A stretch of DNA of 53,840 nucleotides from Fragilaria crotonensis (taxonomy: Eukaryota; Bacillariophyta; Fragilariophyceae; Fragilariales; Fragilariaceae). The translations under genes and the position numbers were made by a program. The stretch lies in contig JAKSYS010000423.1 in NCBI GenBank assembly GCA_022925895.1, positions 1 through 53,840 of the forward strand, written 5' to 3'. Below are positions 19,733 through 30,860 of the stretch, in pieces. Numbering within the stretch: the first letter of the stretch is position 1; each line of letters begins with the position of its first letter. The notes beneath the pieces are model-generated. The model was not told the origin of the DNA. It did not search any database and saw nothing but the letters and a program-made list of their open reading frames with translations.

Positions 19733-20194
19733 TCAGTACCAGTCTCCTCCACCAGTGCGCTTGTCCACTACAATCAGATGGTAGCCAAACTTGGTTTCGA
19801 CAGGACCCATGATTTCTCCAATTCTTGTTTCTGGCGAAAAGATGACCTTGTCGAATTCGGCCACCATGGTACCCGGTGAGAAGGATCCCAGAGATCCTCC
19901 TTGGGATTTCGAAGGGCAGGTGGAATACTGACTTGCCAGTAAATTCCAACTTTCGCCATTTTGGAGCTTGTCCAGAATCATATTGACGTCTTCCTTGGAT
20001 TTGACAAGAATGTGACGAGCATTGGCTTTGACCGCGTCGGGTGGAGCGCCATATTTTTCGTTGGAAAATGCTTTGGAAAGACCGTCGAAAAATCCCATTG
20101 ATAAGTGTGTGGTCCTTCCTGGAGCAGGCCATACCACAAATGCATGGGCACTGAGCCCAAGGAGAAAAGTTAACGTGATCAGTAGGTTCATCAT
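19733..20194 (-). CDS. Parvulin-type peptidyl-prolyl isomerase, probably plastid-targeted, 153 aa
   Basis: Catalyses cis-trans isomerisation of peptidyl-prolyl bonds during protein folding. Residues 1-18 are a hydrophobic signal peptide ending in AHA|FVV, close to the ASA|FAP-type cleavage motif in which Phe follows the signal peptide and directs proteins into complex red-lineage plastids. The following WPAPGRTTHLSMG would be the transit-peptide-like part. The rotamase domain spans residues about 58-149: ARHILVK (active-site His61), LASQYSTCPSKSQGGSLGSF, MVAEFDKV and FGYHLIVV. This is the short single-domain parvulin/PpiC form. Stromal location is inference from the presequence. The frame is clean and the gene is a single exon. 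Confidence 0.9.
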   Translation of the reverse strand: MMNLLITLTFLLGLSAHAFVVWPAPGRTTHLSMGFFDGLSKAFSNEKYGAPPDAVKANARHILVKSKEDVNMILDKLQNGESWNLLASQYSTCPSKSQGGSLGSFSPGTMVAEFDKVIFSPETRIGEIMGPVETKFGYHLIVVDKRTGGGDWY

Positions 20195-20916
20195 TTCGAA
20201 TACAACAACACTATGATACTGAAGCTCGTTGTGATGCCGTTGCTTGCTGTGCTTTATGATCTATATTGTCATGGCATAGTGTGAAAGCGGAGGAGAGTTG
20301 ACTATTAGTCATCCCGTTTGTCCACCTCATCCAATTGTCAGATTCGTCAGTGGCAGAATTGCGCGCCGATATAGCAACCACCAACGACTATAGAAGTACA
20401 AGTACCAGTACCGTGGTTACATCCCGCAGTACTTGTACCACGTAACAGTCAACAGTACATGTACCAGAATCCTGCAATGGAGGTGTGGAGGACAAGGTCA
20501 TGTTGGTTTACCAGTAGATTTGTTACAAGTACCAGATAGTACTCTACGGTAGTATCATACTCGTACTTCATTACAGGAGTATACATGTGCATACTCAAAC
20601 CTGTAGGACTGTAGCTACAGTATTAGTCGTGTGTAATCCCCTACGTATGGAATACTTCAGTTCGTTCCGCGCCCGAATTTCAAATGATGGTGCTCCTTTA
20701 CGTGTTGATTCATCGTGGCTCGTGCCTCCTGTGTACATCCCGGATCCCGGGTGGACCTGAGTATACCGGTTGAGGTAACAGGTAGTACGCGAGCCAGCGT
20801 GCATGAGTGCCACAATAAGCAACAAACATCCTTGGCGGTATATTCCAAAAAAGTGGGATCATCCTCCTCTGTGCTTGTGCCTTCTGCTCACACTCTACTC
20901 AGTATTTCATAAGGAA
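20195..20916. other. Spacer, divergent promoter region of the parvulin and RAD18 genes
   Basis: About 720 bases containing a dense run of GTAC/CAGTAC motifs (20390-20600) and a CCCGGATCCCGGG palindrome near 20739. No gene is supported. The two flanking genes diverge from here, so both promoters should lie in it. Confidence 0.5.
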
Positions 20917-22634
20917 ATGGACGACGACGAGTATGTCTGGACGACAGCCCCGTTCAGTAAGGCGAATCCATTGCACAAGGGATTGCAGGAATTCGAAAGT
21001 TGTCTGCATTGCCAAATCTGTGGCTCGTTCTACCAATCTCCGGTATCGATTCGGGGATGTTTCCATACCTTTTGCAGTGAGTGCATTCGCGGGACGATCC
21101 GCAATGGGAAGCTCAGTCTTCGGCGAACTGCGCTGTGTCCCATTTGCCGTGCACCAATAGAGGGAAACGAAAATGATTCCTTGTTGCCCAATCGCAGCAT
21201 TGAAGAGGTGGTCACCAAATTCAAGAACGTTCGAGGCAAACTTTCTACCAGCGCTATCTTCCTTGCAGGGAAGAACTGGCGAAGAAGTTTGTGTCGCCAA
21301 CAAGCAGGATACAGAAACGAGCGCTCCACCAAGTCCGCGATCTCGGAGCGACCGTCGACTCGCGAAGTCCAGTCCAGCTGCTTCCATCGTGACTGAGGAG
21401 AAAGAAAACTCCGACCCTGAACTATCGCAAACTCAACCGCTCAAGTCCAGGAAAAAGCTACCCACTACTTTCTACAACGGAATGAAACGAAAGAAGTTGC
21501 AGGAGAAATGTCGCGAGAATGGCTTGTCAGATCAAGGCACGGATCAGCAACTCAAAGCTCGGCATCAGGAATATGTTAACCTTTACAACGCCGAATGTGA
21601 TTCCTTGTATCCTCGCTCAGCCGAAGAGCTGGTGAAACTTATACACGACCGAGAAATGGCAATTCGAGTAAGTGTCTATGTAAGCGCCAGTGCATAATCA
21701 TGATTCTTCGCTGCCTTTGCTGATGATTGTCTTTTGCGAACAGGCCGAGGAACAAAAGGCGAGATTGAGTGGTGCAGCGGATCATTCCTTGCATATCCAG
21801 CGCATTAAGAATGCTCGCAAAGCGGTGGGAGAAGGAGCTTCGGTTGTAGTTGCAAGTGGGAATTCGAGTTTTGATTCCAAATTCACCCAAGGATTTAAGG
21901 AATTGTGCGCCAGTCTCAAAAAGCGAAAAATGGAAGAAACTGCCACTTCCGAGGATAATGCGGACCATAGATCGACGAAAGACCCAGGAACACCAGAGCA
22001 GATCTCCGATTCGTCTATTCCGGAATCCGCATCGTCGAAGGCCAAGTTGCCTGCCTCTCGAGACTTCATAACGAAGACCGAAGACTCGTCGGCGAATTCA
22101 CTGTCTGTCATCAAGGAAGCCCTGAAAACTCAGTCGGAAGTCAAATCACCCGAAGAACCCGTGATTGGCTCCGATTCAGGCTCAAGGCAAGGTTCAGTAA
22201 TCACCAAATCCTCGACGCATCGTAATGCGTCCCAAGTCAGGTCTGTCACCACTGCACCAGAATTGCCAGTTATTCCCCCCCAAAAGGCATTCGGTACACC
22301 AAATGAGACTGTCCATCAATGCTCCGACGACAGCAACAGTTCCTCTGTTGTGGTTATACCCAGTCACGCACTAAAACCCTCCGAAGCAGTCGGATTAGTT
22401 ACAAATCCTCAGGCAATGCAAAAGACACGCCAAAAGCGGAATTTAACTGAAGCAGAAGAGGAAATTTCACTGCAGGAGTGGAGGGCGAAGTTGCGTAGAA
22501 TTGTCGGCGACCGTAGCAGCGCACCATCCAGTGTTGGCCCATGGAACTGTCCCAGGTGCACGTTCTACAACGATGTACGAATCGGGAGCAGATCGAAGTG
22601 TGCGATGTGTGAAAGCCCTAGAGCAATTTCCTGA
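20917..22634 (+). CDS. RAD18: RAD18-like E3 ubiquitin ligase (RING-SAP-RanBP2 zinc finger)
   Basis: RAD18 with RAD6 monoubiquitinates PCNA at stalled forks and starts DNA damage tolerance in the nucleus. The protein starts MDDDEYVWTT. A RING finger covers residues about 32-77 (CQIC, CFHTFCSEC, CPIC), followed by NRSIEEVVTKFKNVRGKL, as in RAD18. In a second frame comes a SAP-type DNA-binding segment: KRKKLQEKCRENGLSDQGT, LKARHQEYVNLYNAECDS. A GT-AG intron lies at 21668-21743 (GTAAGT donor); after it the protein resumes AEEQKARLSG. The C-terminus is a RanBP2/NZF-type zinc finger (WNCPRCTFYN...CAMCESPR). The frame change between RING and SAP near 21230-21268 is either a 40-base intron (21229-21268, ending CTTCCTTGCAG) or a 1-base error; the conserved residues it would remove favour the error. 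Confidence 0.8.
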
Positions 22635-23713
22635 TGCGAGATGGATTTCTTGCAGATCGATTCCGTTGTAGGGAGTGGTAGGAAAGTTCAAGGTTGACTG
22701 TCCCAGTTTCCACCAACAAGCAGAGCTGTTCCACGAAAACATCCTGCAACCAACAGTCTGCATTCCAATTCTACAAGGAAGCCTGCGTGAAGGATGTACT
22801 TCCCTTCTTGTATGCACTTTGCAAGCTTCCACGTATCTGACATAGGTGGAGTGACTTGTCCCACGATAATTGGTATTGTTGCTTGCGGCGTCGAACAAGC
22901 CATGGTAATTTGCAGAAGCAGTGGATCATTCTGCAAAATGATCATTAGCGCAAACAACATGATGCATCTTGCGGGGTTGGCTAGAATTCATCTCGGACGA
23001 AGTCTACGTTCGATTCTGGGCTACTCTAGCTATAACAATAGCTTCGAATCAAGGAGCGTACACACCAATCACGCCAGCGAATGTAGTGTCATCGTCGCAC
23101 TCTTTTCTCGCATAAATTAAAGCATCACATTCATCTCTTTGCTCATCAAAGCCTGCTGCGGAATCCTTTACTGGTACCTTCAATCGCATAACCCTCCTTC
23201 ACCGTTCAGATTCTTATTCAGGGAAAAAGTATAGTGATACAGTGAGCCGTGAGCCTTGAGCCTTGGGCCATTTTGACTTCTTTTCGTGGACGACCTCCGA
23301 CTGCCTCGAACCTCTAGACAGCTCTTTGTGATAGAGATCGCAGACGTCGGGACGTCGGGGTTCGGAAACGCCCGTCTGCCTGGTTTTTCCTATTTGAAAC
23401 ATGTGCTTTGAATATAGATTGAGATATACATAGTGTCAAATACAACGATATGGATGCATGTATGCATATGCAGTATCACAGTATCACGCGTCACGCAATC
23501 CTACCGACTACTCCGAGTTCCGAGTAAGTATGTACTCGGAGTACATAGACATGCACACGCACATAAATGGATAATACACATAAAACAAGTATAACCACAT
23601 AACCCAACAAGCGTACGAAGTGTCCTATTTAAGAGTTCGTTTGTTCATTCCGATGAGAAGAGAGAAGTTCGCCGGACAACTTCTGACCAAAAGGCGGCGA
23701 GAAGTGTCGAACC
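22635..23713. other. Spacer without a supportable gene
   Basis: A minus-strand open frame (22688-22960) has an even composition (e.g. IPIIVGQVTPPMSDTW) but no motif I recognise and no conserved neighbour, so it is not called. The rest contains GTAC/ACTCGGAGTAC tracts near 23515-23545. Confidence 0.4.
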
Positions 23714-25242
23714 ATGATTGTGAAGGCCACATCCGTTGTTCCTATTGCTGGGGCATGTGGGATAATTGCCTGCCTCACCGTGGCGTCTATTGTAATTTGC
23801 CAGTGGTTGCCACCATCAAAGAAACAGCAGAAACTCTTTGCACGGCATCTCAGCCTATGGTTTGCTCGGTCTTTGGGGAGAAACTCGTTTGTTCTCAAAC
23901 GAGTGAAGGTTCCAATATCCGTCTTCCCCGTATCTGATTGTTCTTTGTCGATCATCCAGGACCAGGAAGGCTTGGTTGAGTGCAGCATATTCATAGAGCA
24001 AGGAAAGATTGGCAGCATCTCCACCGTCTTGGACGATCCCTCATGGTCAACACATTGGACGGTGGATTGCTATGGATCGATACTGATTCCTTGCTTCGTT
24101 GACGCCCACACGCATCTAGTCAAAACGCAGACAGTTCCTAGAATTCGCAACGTGTCAGGAACTATGGGAGAAGCCTTCTTTAAGTCTGAAGTGGCAGATC
24201 AGCCTCGCTGGGGAATCAAGGGGACGTCTTTCGTCGGATGGATTTTAGTGTCAGATGTGCTCTACACCATGGCACCCGAGCCATTCGCACACACTTGGAT
24301 GGATGCGATTCAGCTGACGAATGTGTGCGGCGTGAGGTCTACGCCGTTCGACGCCATCCGTGATAAATACAGGCCTTCATTATCGTTCAAGGCGTTGCCA
24401 ACTTGTACCTCTCTCTGGTCAACACCTATGGCCACTGAGCACGCGAACACGGCAAGCGCTCATGAAAATGTTGTTCTTGGGGCGTATGTAGGCCCTCCTG
24501 ACGATGAAACGACTGCGGCAATGGATGCTTTGTTTGGGCATGCACACAGACTCTCGATGGACTGCGATTTGCACATTGACGAAACCAACGACCCAGAATG
24601 CTGCGCACTTCGTAATCTCTGCGCATCCTTGTCTAAAGCACGGGCAGCTGGGTATCAAGGACGTGTCGGCCATTGCTCCTCCCTGTCGTTGCAGGATCAA
24701 GCAACACAGGATTTCATCTGCACACAACTTGCAGAGCTCCAGGCGTTCGTTATATGCAACCCATTTTCGAATCTCGGTCTTCAGGATAGAAAGGGATCGG
24801 AACCTCCCTTAGCAAATTCATCCCTGCTGACGCTCCTCGAACACCCCATTGGCGTGGTTTGACACTCCTGCAAGAACTTCGTCACGCCGGTGTCACGGTG
24901 GCCAGCGCGTCGGACAATGCGGGATCACTGGTACCCTACGGCGATTACGACATGCTCTCCGTTTGGTCTCAGGCTCAGGCGATGGGGCACTTGGACACGG
25001 ATCCTCGGAGGGATCGTGGGCGGACATTTGCACGACTGCGCCTGCGAAGGCAATGGGGCTTGATGAAGGGTCACTTCAAGTCGGGCAACCTGCGGATGTA
25101 ATCTGTTCCCAGCGCTCGTCGAGCGTCAGAATTGTTTGCTAGGCCGCAAGTGGATCGACTGGTCCTACGCCATGGGAAAGTTCTAACAACGACGCTTCCT
25201 GAATTCTCTGAGCTGGATGACTTGGTTGAGACCAAGACGTGA
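23714..25242 (+). pseudogene. Cytosine-deaminase-like amidohydrolase (CodA type), frameshifted
   Basis: CodA-type amidohydrolases remove the amino group of cytosine or related rings at a metal centre. The reading starts with an N-terminal hydrophobic anchor (IAGACGIIACLTVASIVI), then gives the metal-binding FVDAHTHL, ADQPRWG, DVFRRMDF and HHGTRAIRTHLDG (read in another frame), CDLHIDETNDP, RVGHCSSL, TLLQELRHAGV, SASDNAGSL and YGDYDMLSVW (metal Asp), TTAPAKAMGL, and the C-terminal ELFARPQVDRLVLRHGK. These blocks occupy different frames, with changes near 24215, 24355, 24840, 25005 and 25128. All diagnostic blocks survive in order, so decay would be recent; assembly errors are the alternative. 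The N-terminal membrane anchor is unusual for this normally soluble family. Confidence 0.75.
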
Positions 25243-25504
25243 TTTGGCTTTCGAATCCACGGATACTGTTCTACCTGATAATGCGGGAACCAGGTGCAGT
25301 TGGCTTGTATAAATGCCATTGGTCTTGCTTTGTCGTCAATGTTGTTATATTTTCTTGTAGCAGAAGGTGTGAATCAGACACGCAGCATCGATTGAGTTGG
25401 AAGTCGTCGATATGCGCCACGCGGCATCTATGGACATGATGGGTAAAATTTATGACATAGATCCATACGCTGTGGTACGTTTATATAGTTGACATCTGCA
25501 CTCG

Positions 25505-26108
25505 TCAGATGAGATTGTTCTCCGTCTTAACCTTCTCGTATGCCTCAGGATCTGCCTTCCCAAGCGGATGAGCCTTGGCCCAGGCCTGAATTCTCTCTAC
25601 AACGCCGCTCCCATCCGGAGTAGACAAAGCCTCTGGAATGTCAAGTCGCAACGTTACAATGTTGTAGATATCAATGGTATCCATGTTGACGAATGCTTCA
25701 AATTCATCTAATTCCTCCGGTGACAAGCTGGGCATTTTCATTCGCCCACGTTCCCAACAACAAATCCACTTCCAACCAACCTCGTTGTTTCGATCTGTAC
25801 ACCAATCGCTTCTTTCGGACTTGCAATTCCAACTCCTCATCACTGACAAGTTCATCTTGCGGTGGACCTAACGAGGCCCTTGGAATTTCACTCAATTTGG
25901 GAAAGCGAACATGACGTTCCATAATGGCATCCGATCGTGGCATGGCGACAGTCAGGAGCTCTTGTTCCTTGGCACTCAAATTTCGGGTTTCCGCATCGCC
26001 ACTTTCTCCTCGGTAGAAGCGGATCCCAGATGCTTTAGTAGTAGTAGTTGACAAACGTAGGGCTCGTCTGGAAAGAGCGGTTGCTGACAGTACGGAACGC
26101 ATACTCAT
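25505..26108 (-). pseudogene. SDHAF2: Succinate dehydrogenase assembly factor 2 (SDHAF2/Sdh5), one frameshift
   Basis: SDHAF2 inserts FAD covalently into the flavoprotein subunit of succinate dehydrogenase in the mitochondrial matrix. The N-terminus is Arg/Ser/Thr-rich (MSMRSVLSATALSRRALRLS), a typical mitochondrial presequence. The core signature RLVYRSKQRGWLEVDLLLG..A is the Sdh5 RSKRRGxxE motif. The frame ends in ANENAQLVTG, while the adjacent frame carries MPSLSPEELDEFEAFVN, MDTIDIYNIV and a family-like C-terminus up to 25505. The shift sits at the AAAA run near 25738. No intron fits. Because the gene is normally essential for respiration, a single homopolymer miscall is at least as likely as real loss; if so this is an ordinary gene. 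Confidence 0.75.
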
Positions 26109-26241
26109 TGTCGCTTATTGTGGTCACGAAATTAGACACTTTGTACGCTTTGAAGCTGTTCATTGCGTATTGCGTCTAGTTGGAGGGACGCCTACTGGCT
26201 ACTTGTACGAAGCCCTTTCGATGAGTCAACAAGTGCTCTCA
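26109..26241. promoter_or_regulatory. Upstream region of SDHAF2 left of the copia insertion
   Basis: Only 133 bases separate the SDHAF2 start from the 5' LTR. Together with 32349-32582 this was a spacer of about 365 bases between two divergent genes before the insertion. No specific promoter element is visible. Confidence 0.4.
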
Positions 26242-26385
26242 TGATTTATTGTATGCGTTGTACGGTACACGACTGTACAGTATGCGGTACAATAGCTCGA
26301 TCTCACAACTTGACCTATCCCATGATCTATACCCGTTACTAGCATATCGTTGCACCGTCTCCCTTAGCACGTCTACTTTTACTCA
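26242..26385 (+). repeat. 5' LTR of the decayed copia element
   Basis: 144 bases, identical to the 3' LTR. The 3' neighbour GTTTATCAGACCC would be the primer-binding site; I cannot assign its tRNA with confidence. Confidence 0.85.
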
Positions 26386-27496
26386 GTTTATCAGACCCAT
26401 CGCTCTGGATGATGACGGACGAGGTCATCTGACGATTTCGATGGCAATGTACATGCTCTTAGTGAATAGGGCTGCTCCCTTCGCTCGCGTCGAGTGACTC
26501 GTCAGCTGTGCCCAGGCATGCGTTGAACTGCCATAAAAATTACCCGTTGAAACCAGTGAACCATAACATGCGAGATGGTGCATGTGGCCTGAATCGGAAT
26601 GAGGTGATTCGCTGATCCCCATTCAATTTGTCGAACCGATCTCGACAACCGATTGATGGATTGATCACATCCATCCTTCGATCCGTACCATCGCGGATGA
26701 AAGATTCATACATCGCCCGTTAGGCAAGAGTATATATTATACAGTACGAATGATTATACTCGCACTGGCGTAATACGTGATCTCCGTTGAACGCATCCAA
26801 CAGGGATTGACCCCGGAACTTCAGGGAGGGTCCTTGATCGCTCTTTCGGTTCTCTCCCGGTTTTGAGTTCTACGCCGACATGGATATCCTGCAATGCGCA
26901 CAGCCTTTTGCCGTATCGGGTTCTACGAACAGGCTGCACAAGCCCTCGTCGAGGACCAGGGCACCAACTCCTATAGGAGATCAGACTTCTGTCTGATGAC
27001 AAGATCGAAAGACGCCCCGGAGGAACGATTCCTCCACCCAACGGGGCCGCCGTTGGACCCGCGCAGGTCCAGAACCGTTCTACCTTCTCCGTCAGGCACC
27101 AGGTGCCTCGGAGTTGTACAGTGGTCATCGCAAACGTTACGCTCGACAACATTTGCAGCATTTGCGAATATCGTGAGTACGAATCCACCACAAGTATCCT
27201 GATGACTTGCCCGTCATCAACTTGAAGGACTGGCCGAAAGGATAGAAGCCATCGGCAAATGCCCGCCCACGCTTGGTGGTTGAAGAATATAAAATCCTGC
27301 TAGCGTACACCATTTGTGAGACCGAGGCGATTGCGCCAGATGAGGAGAACTTCCCAACAAGTGCAAGACGAAATGATAGCGACGGCAGATCCTGTCTACC
27401 TTGTCAATCGTAAGAAGGTAGGGTACAGGGTCTTGCTCGCGTATCACTCGTAAAGGCCCTGTCTGGACGAATGACAAACCAGCGCGGAAACTGGAG

Positions 27497-27965
27497 ATGG
27501 TAGGATGGCCTATTAAAGCTTCTACGGCCATTACTTGGGCCCGCCGCATGGCCACGATGGCCGAAGACAAGCTGGAGTATACAGTCTACCACAGCGAGCA
27601 GCGTCGCTCGAATTTCGACAAATACGTGCACAAGCAGCAGCACTTGGTGTTGGAAGGCTTGATAGAGCACGGACATGTGGGTATTGATCCACATTCGAAG
27701 GCTCGACACTTGTCTTGTTGATGGTATCAAAACCGACAAGTTTGATGCCGTCAAAACTCGCATTACATCTGTGGAAATGTTGCGTTCCGACTTTGAAGAA
27801 GCGTGCGTAACTTTATCCCTGGTCTACATTTGCCAGACTTCGAAGAAAGGATCTTGCTTCCAAGCGCCTCAAGTGTGGCATGGCGCGAGTGATAGTGTGA
27901 TAACGAAGCGCAAAGAGAGCGACGTGCCGTCAACCGCTAGATGTCCCAATCGGCGATGCAACTGA
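27497..27965 (+). pseudogene. Copia gag remnant
   Basis: Reads KYVHKQQHLVLEGLIEHGHVGID then, after one frameshift near 27720, LVDGIKTDKFDAVKTRI and MLRSDFEEACVTL. This pattern (sK.rhL..GIk.d..davk..i) is typical of copia gag proteins in diatoms, as I remember them. Decayed and non-functional. Confidence 0.7.
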
Positions 27966-28352
27966 AGAAGACCTCGGTTGCAGTAATGACAGCACTCTTT
28001 CACAGGACTCCGGCATGTCAGCCGATGAGCCTTGCAACGTGTGCAAACAATGGCACCAGCAATCGCATGAACGCGGCGCTCACGCGCCAGAAGAAAGTCT
28101 CTAACGAAGAGCCCAAGAAGTGATGCTGTGCACGCTTGGCCGCCATTCGAACGTTGGGATTGCTCGACAAGTCGGTTGCCCATGAATCTGCATCCGACCA
28201 CTGTGCCATAGTAGGCAGTAATTGTTTAGTAGTCCGTGACTACGATCGTCAGATAAAACGTGTCGGGTTACAACACATCAGGTCCTGTCGCCACGGATCT
28301 TTAAACTGTTTCGGCGGCGCTCGCGTTTGATGATTTCGTAAGCGGTGAAACA

Positions 28353-28637
28353 GTGATTCGTCTCATGGTTCATCAGGCGATACATATCCCTGATATCGCA
28401 CCGAATGATGTTATTCTTGTGAACAACATTCCTCGTTTCTTAACCGAAAATGGCAATGACCTGACACACTCGTTGCTGGTGATTCCCACCGCTGACGACA
28501 CCTCCACCCCGTACGTGTCTCCGCTCTCGGTGCGCGGCGTCACCTTGACCTTTCGGACGCGACAGTCGCCCATTGAAGCATATGGGACGCTCCTCATGTT
28601 ACGCTCACGGGCGAAGATCTCCCGTGGGACCCTATGA
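28353..28637 (+). pseudogene. Copia protease/pre-integrase region remnant
   Basis: Reads HQAIHIPDIAPNDVILVNN, PRFLTENGNDLTHSLLVI and SPLSVRGVTLTFRTRQSP. These match the segment between protease and integrase in diatom copia polyproteins (HQAI.IP...NDV.VN..P+fL.....THsL.V), by memory. The flanking catalytic parts are not readable. Confidence 0.65.
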
Positions 28638-28682
28638 CAACGTTTTCACCGACGAGGAAGCTGCCCTCACGAAATACCTGTT

Positions 28683-28905
28683 GGAAACAGGACCGAATCG
28701 AGCACCGCCACCGTCCAGGCGACTACTATGCTCGGTTTCCAACTCGACGATGTTGGAAACAGGGGAACGAATCGGAGCACCGCCACCGTCCAGGCGACTA
28801 CTATGCTCGGTTTCCCATGTAATTCGCTCGGAAACAGGGGACCGAATCGGGCACCGCCACCATCCAGGCGACTACTATTCTCGGTTTCTAACATGCATCG
28901 CTCGC
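28683..28905 (+). repeat. 72-75-bp tandem repeat, three units
   Basis: Units begin at GGAAACAG (28683, 28755, 28830) and share ACCGAATCGxGCACCGCCACC and CCAGGCGACTACTATxCTCGG. Within the first 50 bases of the unit there are few changes. It lies inside the decayed copia interior, just after the protease-region remnant. Confidence 0.85.
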
Positions 28906-30369
28906 AAGCGAATTACAGAATTATAACGAGGACTCGATGCGACGCGCGACTGCATCGCTTCGGTCGTTGCTCGCCGGAAAGCCATTTGGTCCTCAACGCT
29001 AGTTGGCAAGGGATTGGGAATTAACATGCAAACTGCGAAGCGTATGCTGTACCATATACATGACGACTCGTCAATGTGCTGGCGTAGTACTACGCACCAC
29101 CGTACTGCATCCGATGCTGTCACGTCGGCTCTGCACTAACGTCTATCAGCTACGGTACCTGGTACCGTTGTCATTCACATCGCCTGATTGCTTCTTCACT
29201 GACACTCTGATATTGAATACTACTAATTCGCGAAGGAATTGTAAATATGTACAAGTATTCGCAACGTCCGATGGCTGTGTCGTGCGTACTGTGTACACCA
29301 TGATGAAAACGGACCACGGAGCCACACACGCTGTGGTCAAAACCTGCGGAGGCCGCAATCAGACAATGGAAGAAGGGTGTCGGGAGGCAAACGATTCGAT
29401 CCGGTACGCCCAAGCGCCTTTGGGATGATTGCCTGGAATGAGAGGCGTATGTTAGATTTCTAACCACGCACGACATCTGTAAACTTGACGGGTGAGGCCG
29501 TTTCCAGCGGCTGAACTGCTGTCGTACCACCATTTGCGCTGTTCGAGTGCATCGCTGGTGTTGGGCCACGATTTGGGCCCTGATATCCAGAAAGGTCCCG
29601 CCCGCTATGACAAGGAAAGTCCTTACTAAGCGGAATGGCCAAACGGTTTATTGTTCGACTGTTCGCTTGTTGACGCCAGACAAATTGGCGGACGAGTCGA
29701 TGAAGAAACAAAGTGCGAGGACTTTACGGAGAAGGCAAACTCGATTCTAGGGGACGAATACAAATGTGAGGATTTTGCGACAAACCCAGGATTTGTTGAC
29801 CTAGAGACTCTGCCTAACATTCTCGAATTACGTCGATGATGATGACGGCGAAGTGTCTTGAGTTCCTGACGCCGATGATGAGCCTGGTGCTGACACGTTC
29901 AATCAGTCTATTAGGGCCGAGGTGACTCTGCCAAACGACGATAAGATATTGAGTGCAAAGGTTCAAAGCTGACAGGTTGCACTTGCTTGATGGAAGTCCT
30001 GTTTGAAGGGCGAACCACAATCTGATCTTGCTTGGACACTCGAACTTTTAATGTTGAGTTCGCCGACGGCCAAACGGCAGAACTATCGGCCAACGTGATG
30101 ATGCAGAAGACGTATACAATGTGCAACACAGAGGGCAATCGATTTCTCCTGCAGAAGGGGATTGTTCATCATGAAGAAGACGGTTCTGCGGTCTAACTTG
30201 CAGATATGCTCGTCCAGCACGGATTGAATCGCCATCATCGCGAAACGACAAAGGGTTGGCAACTCTATGTCGAATGGAACAAGGAAGCATTTGTTCATGA
30301 GAACAACTCGCGGACTTGGAAGAGTCCAATCCCGTGGAGTTTGCTGACTATGCAATCGCTCAAGGAATC

Positions 30370-30860
30370 AAGAGCGAACCCGCTTTCGCGTGGTGGGTCC
30401 CATTCACAATTAAAGCGGCGCGATCGGATAATTGCGACTATAAATAACCGATACTACAAGCGGGTGCATAAATTTGGACTCGAAGTTCCAAAACATATGA
30501 GGATTGCACCCGCGTCGACCTCGAAAACGGTAACATTTTATGGCGGTATGCCTTTCGGACTGAGATGACTAAGGTGCGAATAGCCTTTCAGGTAATGAGA
30601 GGTGACTCGGAACCTCCTCCATTTTTGGGAAGACCCACTGCCATCTTGTTTTGATATTCAGATGGACGTCGAACGGAAAGCTTGCTTGGTGGCCGGCGGC
30701 CACGTGACGAAATCGCAGCCTACGTATGTGGCATACGCAAGCGTTCTTTCAAACTATTGGCTGATCTCAACGACTTAGGGTGACAGTTGCCAACATTGAA
30801 AATGATTACCTGACGGCACCAGAGAGTGAGAAGATCCGGTGTCGACTCGGTCTGTTATTT
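30370..30860 (+). pseudogene. Copia reverse-transcriptase remnant
   Basis: Fragments in several frames: EPAFAWWVPFTIK, DRIIATINNRYYKRVHKFG(L/I)E and VTVANIENDYLTAP. They correspond to the start of the copia RT domain, including the ADI.NAYL.AP region. The catalytic YVDD is not found intact. Confidence 0.6.

Noticed and set aside
20730-20770. CCCGGATCCCGGG palindrome and surrounding inverted sequences as a miniature element
   Set aside because: No matching outer inverted repeats or target duplication could be found.
22688-22960. Minus-strand 90-residue open frame downstream of RAD18
   Set aside because: Composition is plausible but there is no family motif, no start context worth noting and no conserved neighbour. 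Left as spacer.
26386-26400. Naming the tRNA for the primer-binding site of the decayed copia element
   Set aside because: GTTTATCAGACCC matches neither the initiator tRNA-Met 3' end nor its anticodon arm well; it is likely mutated.
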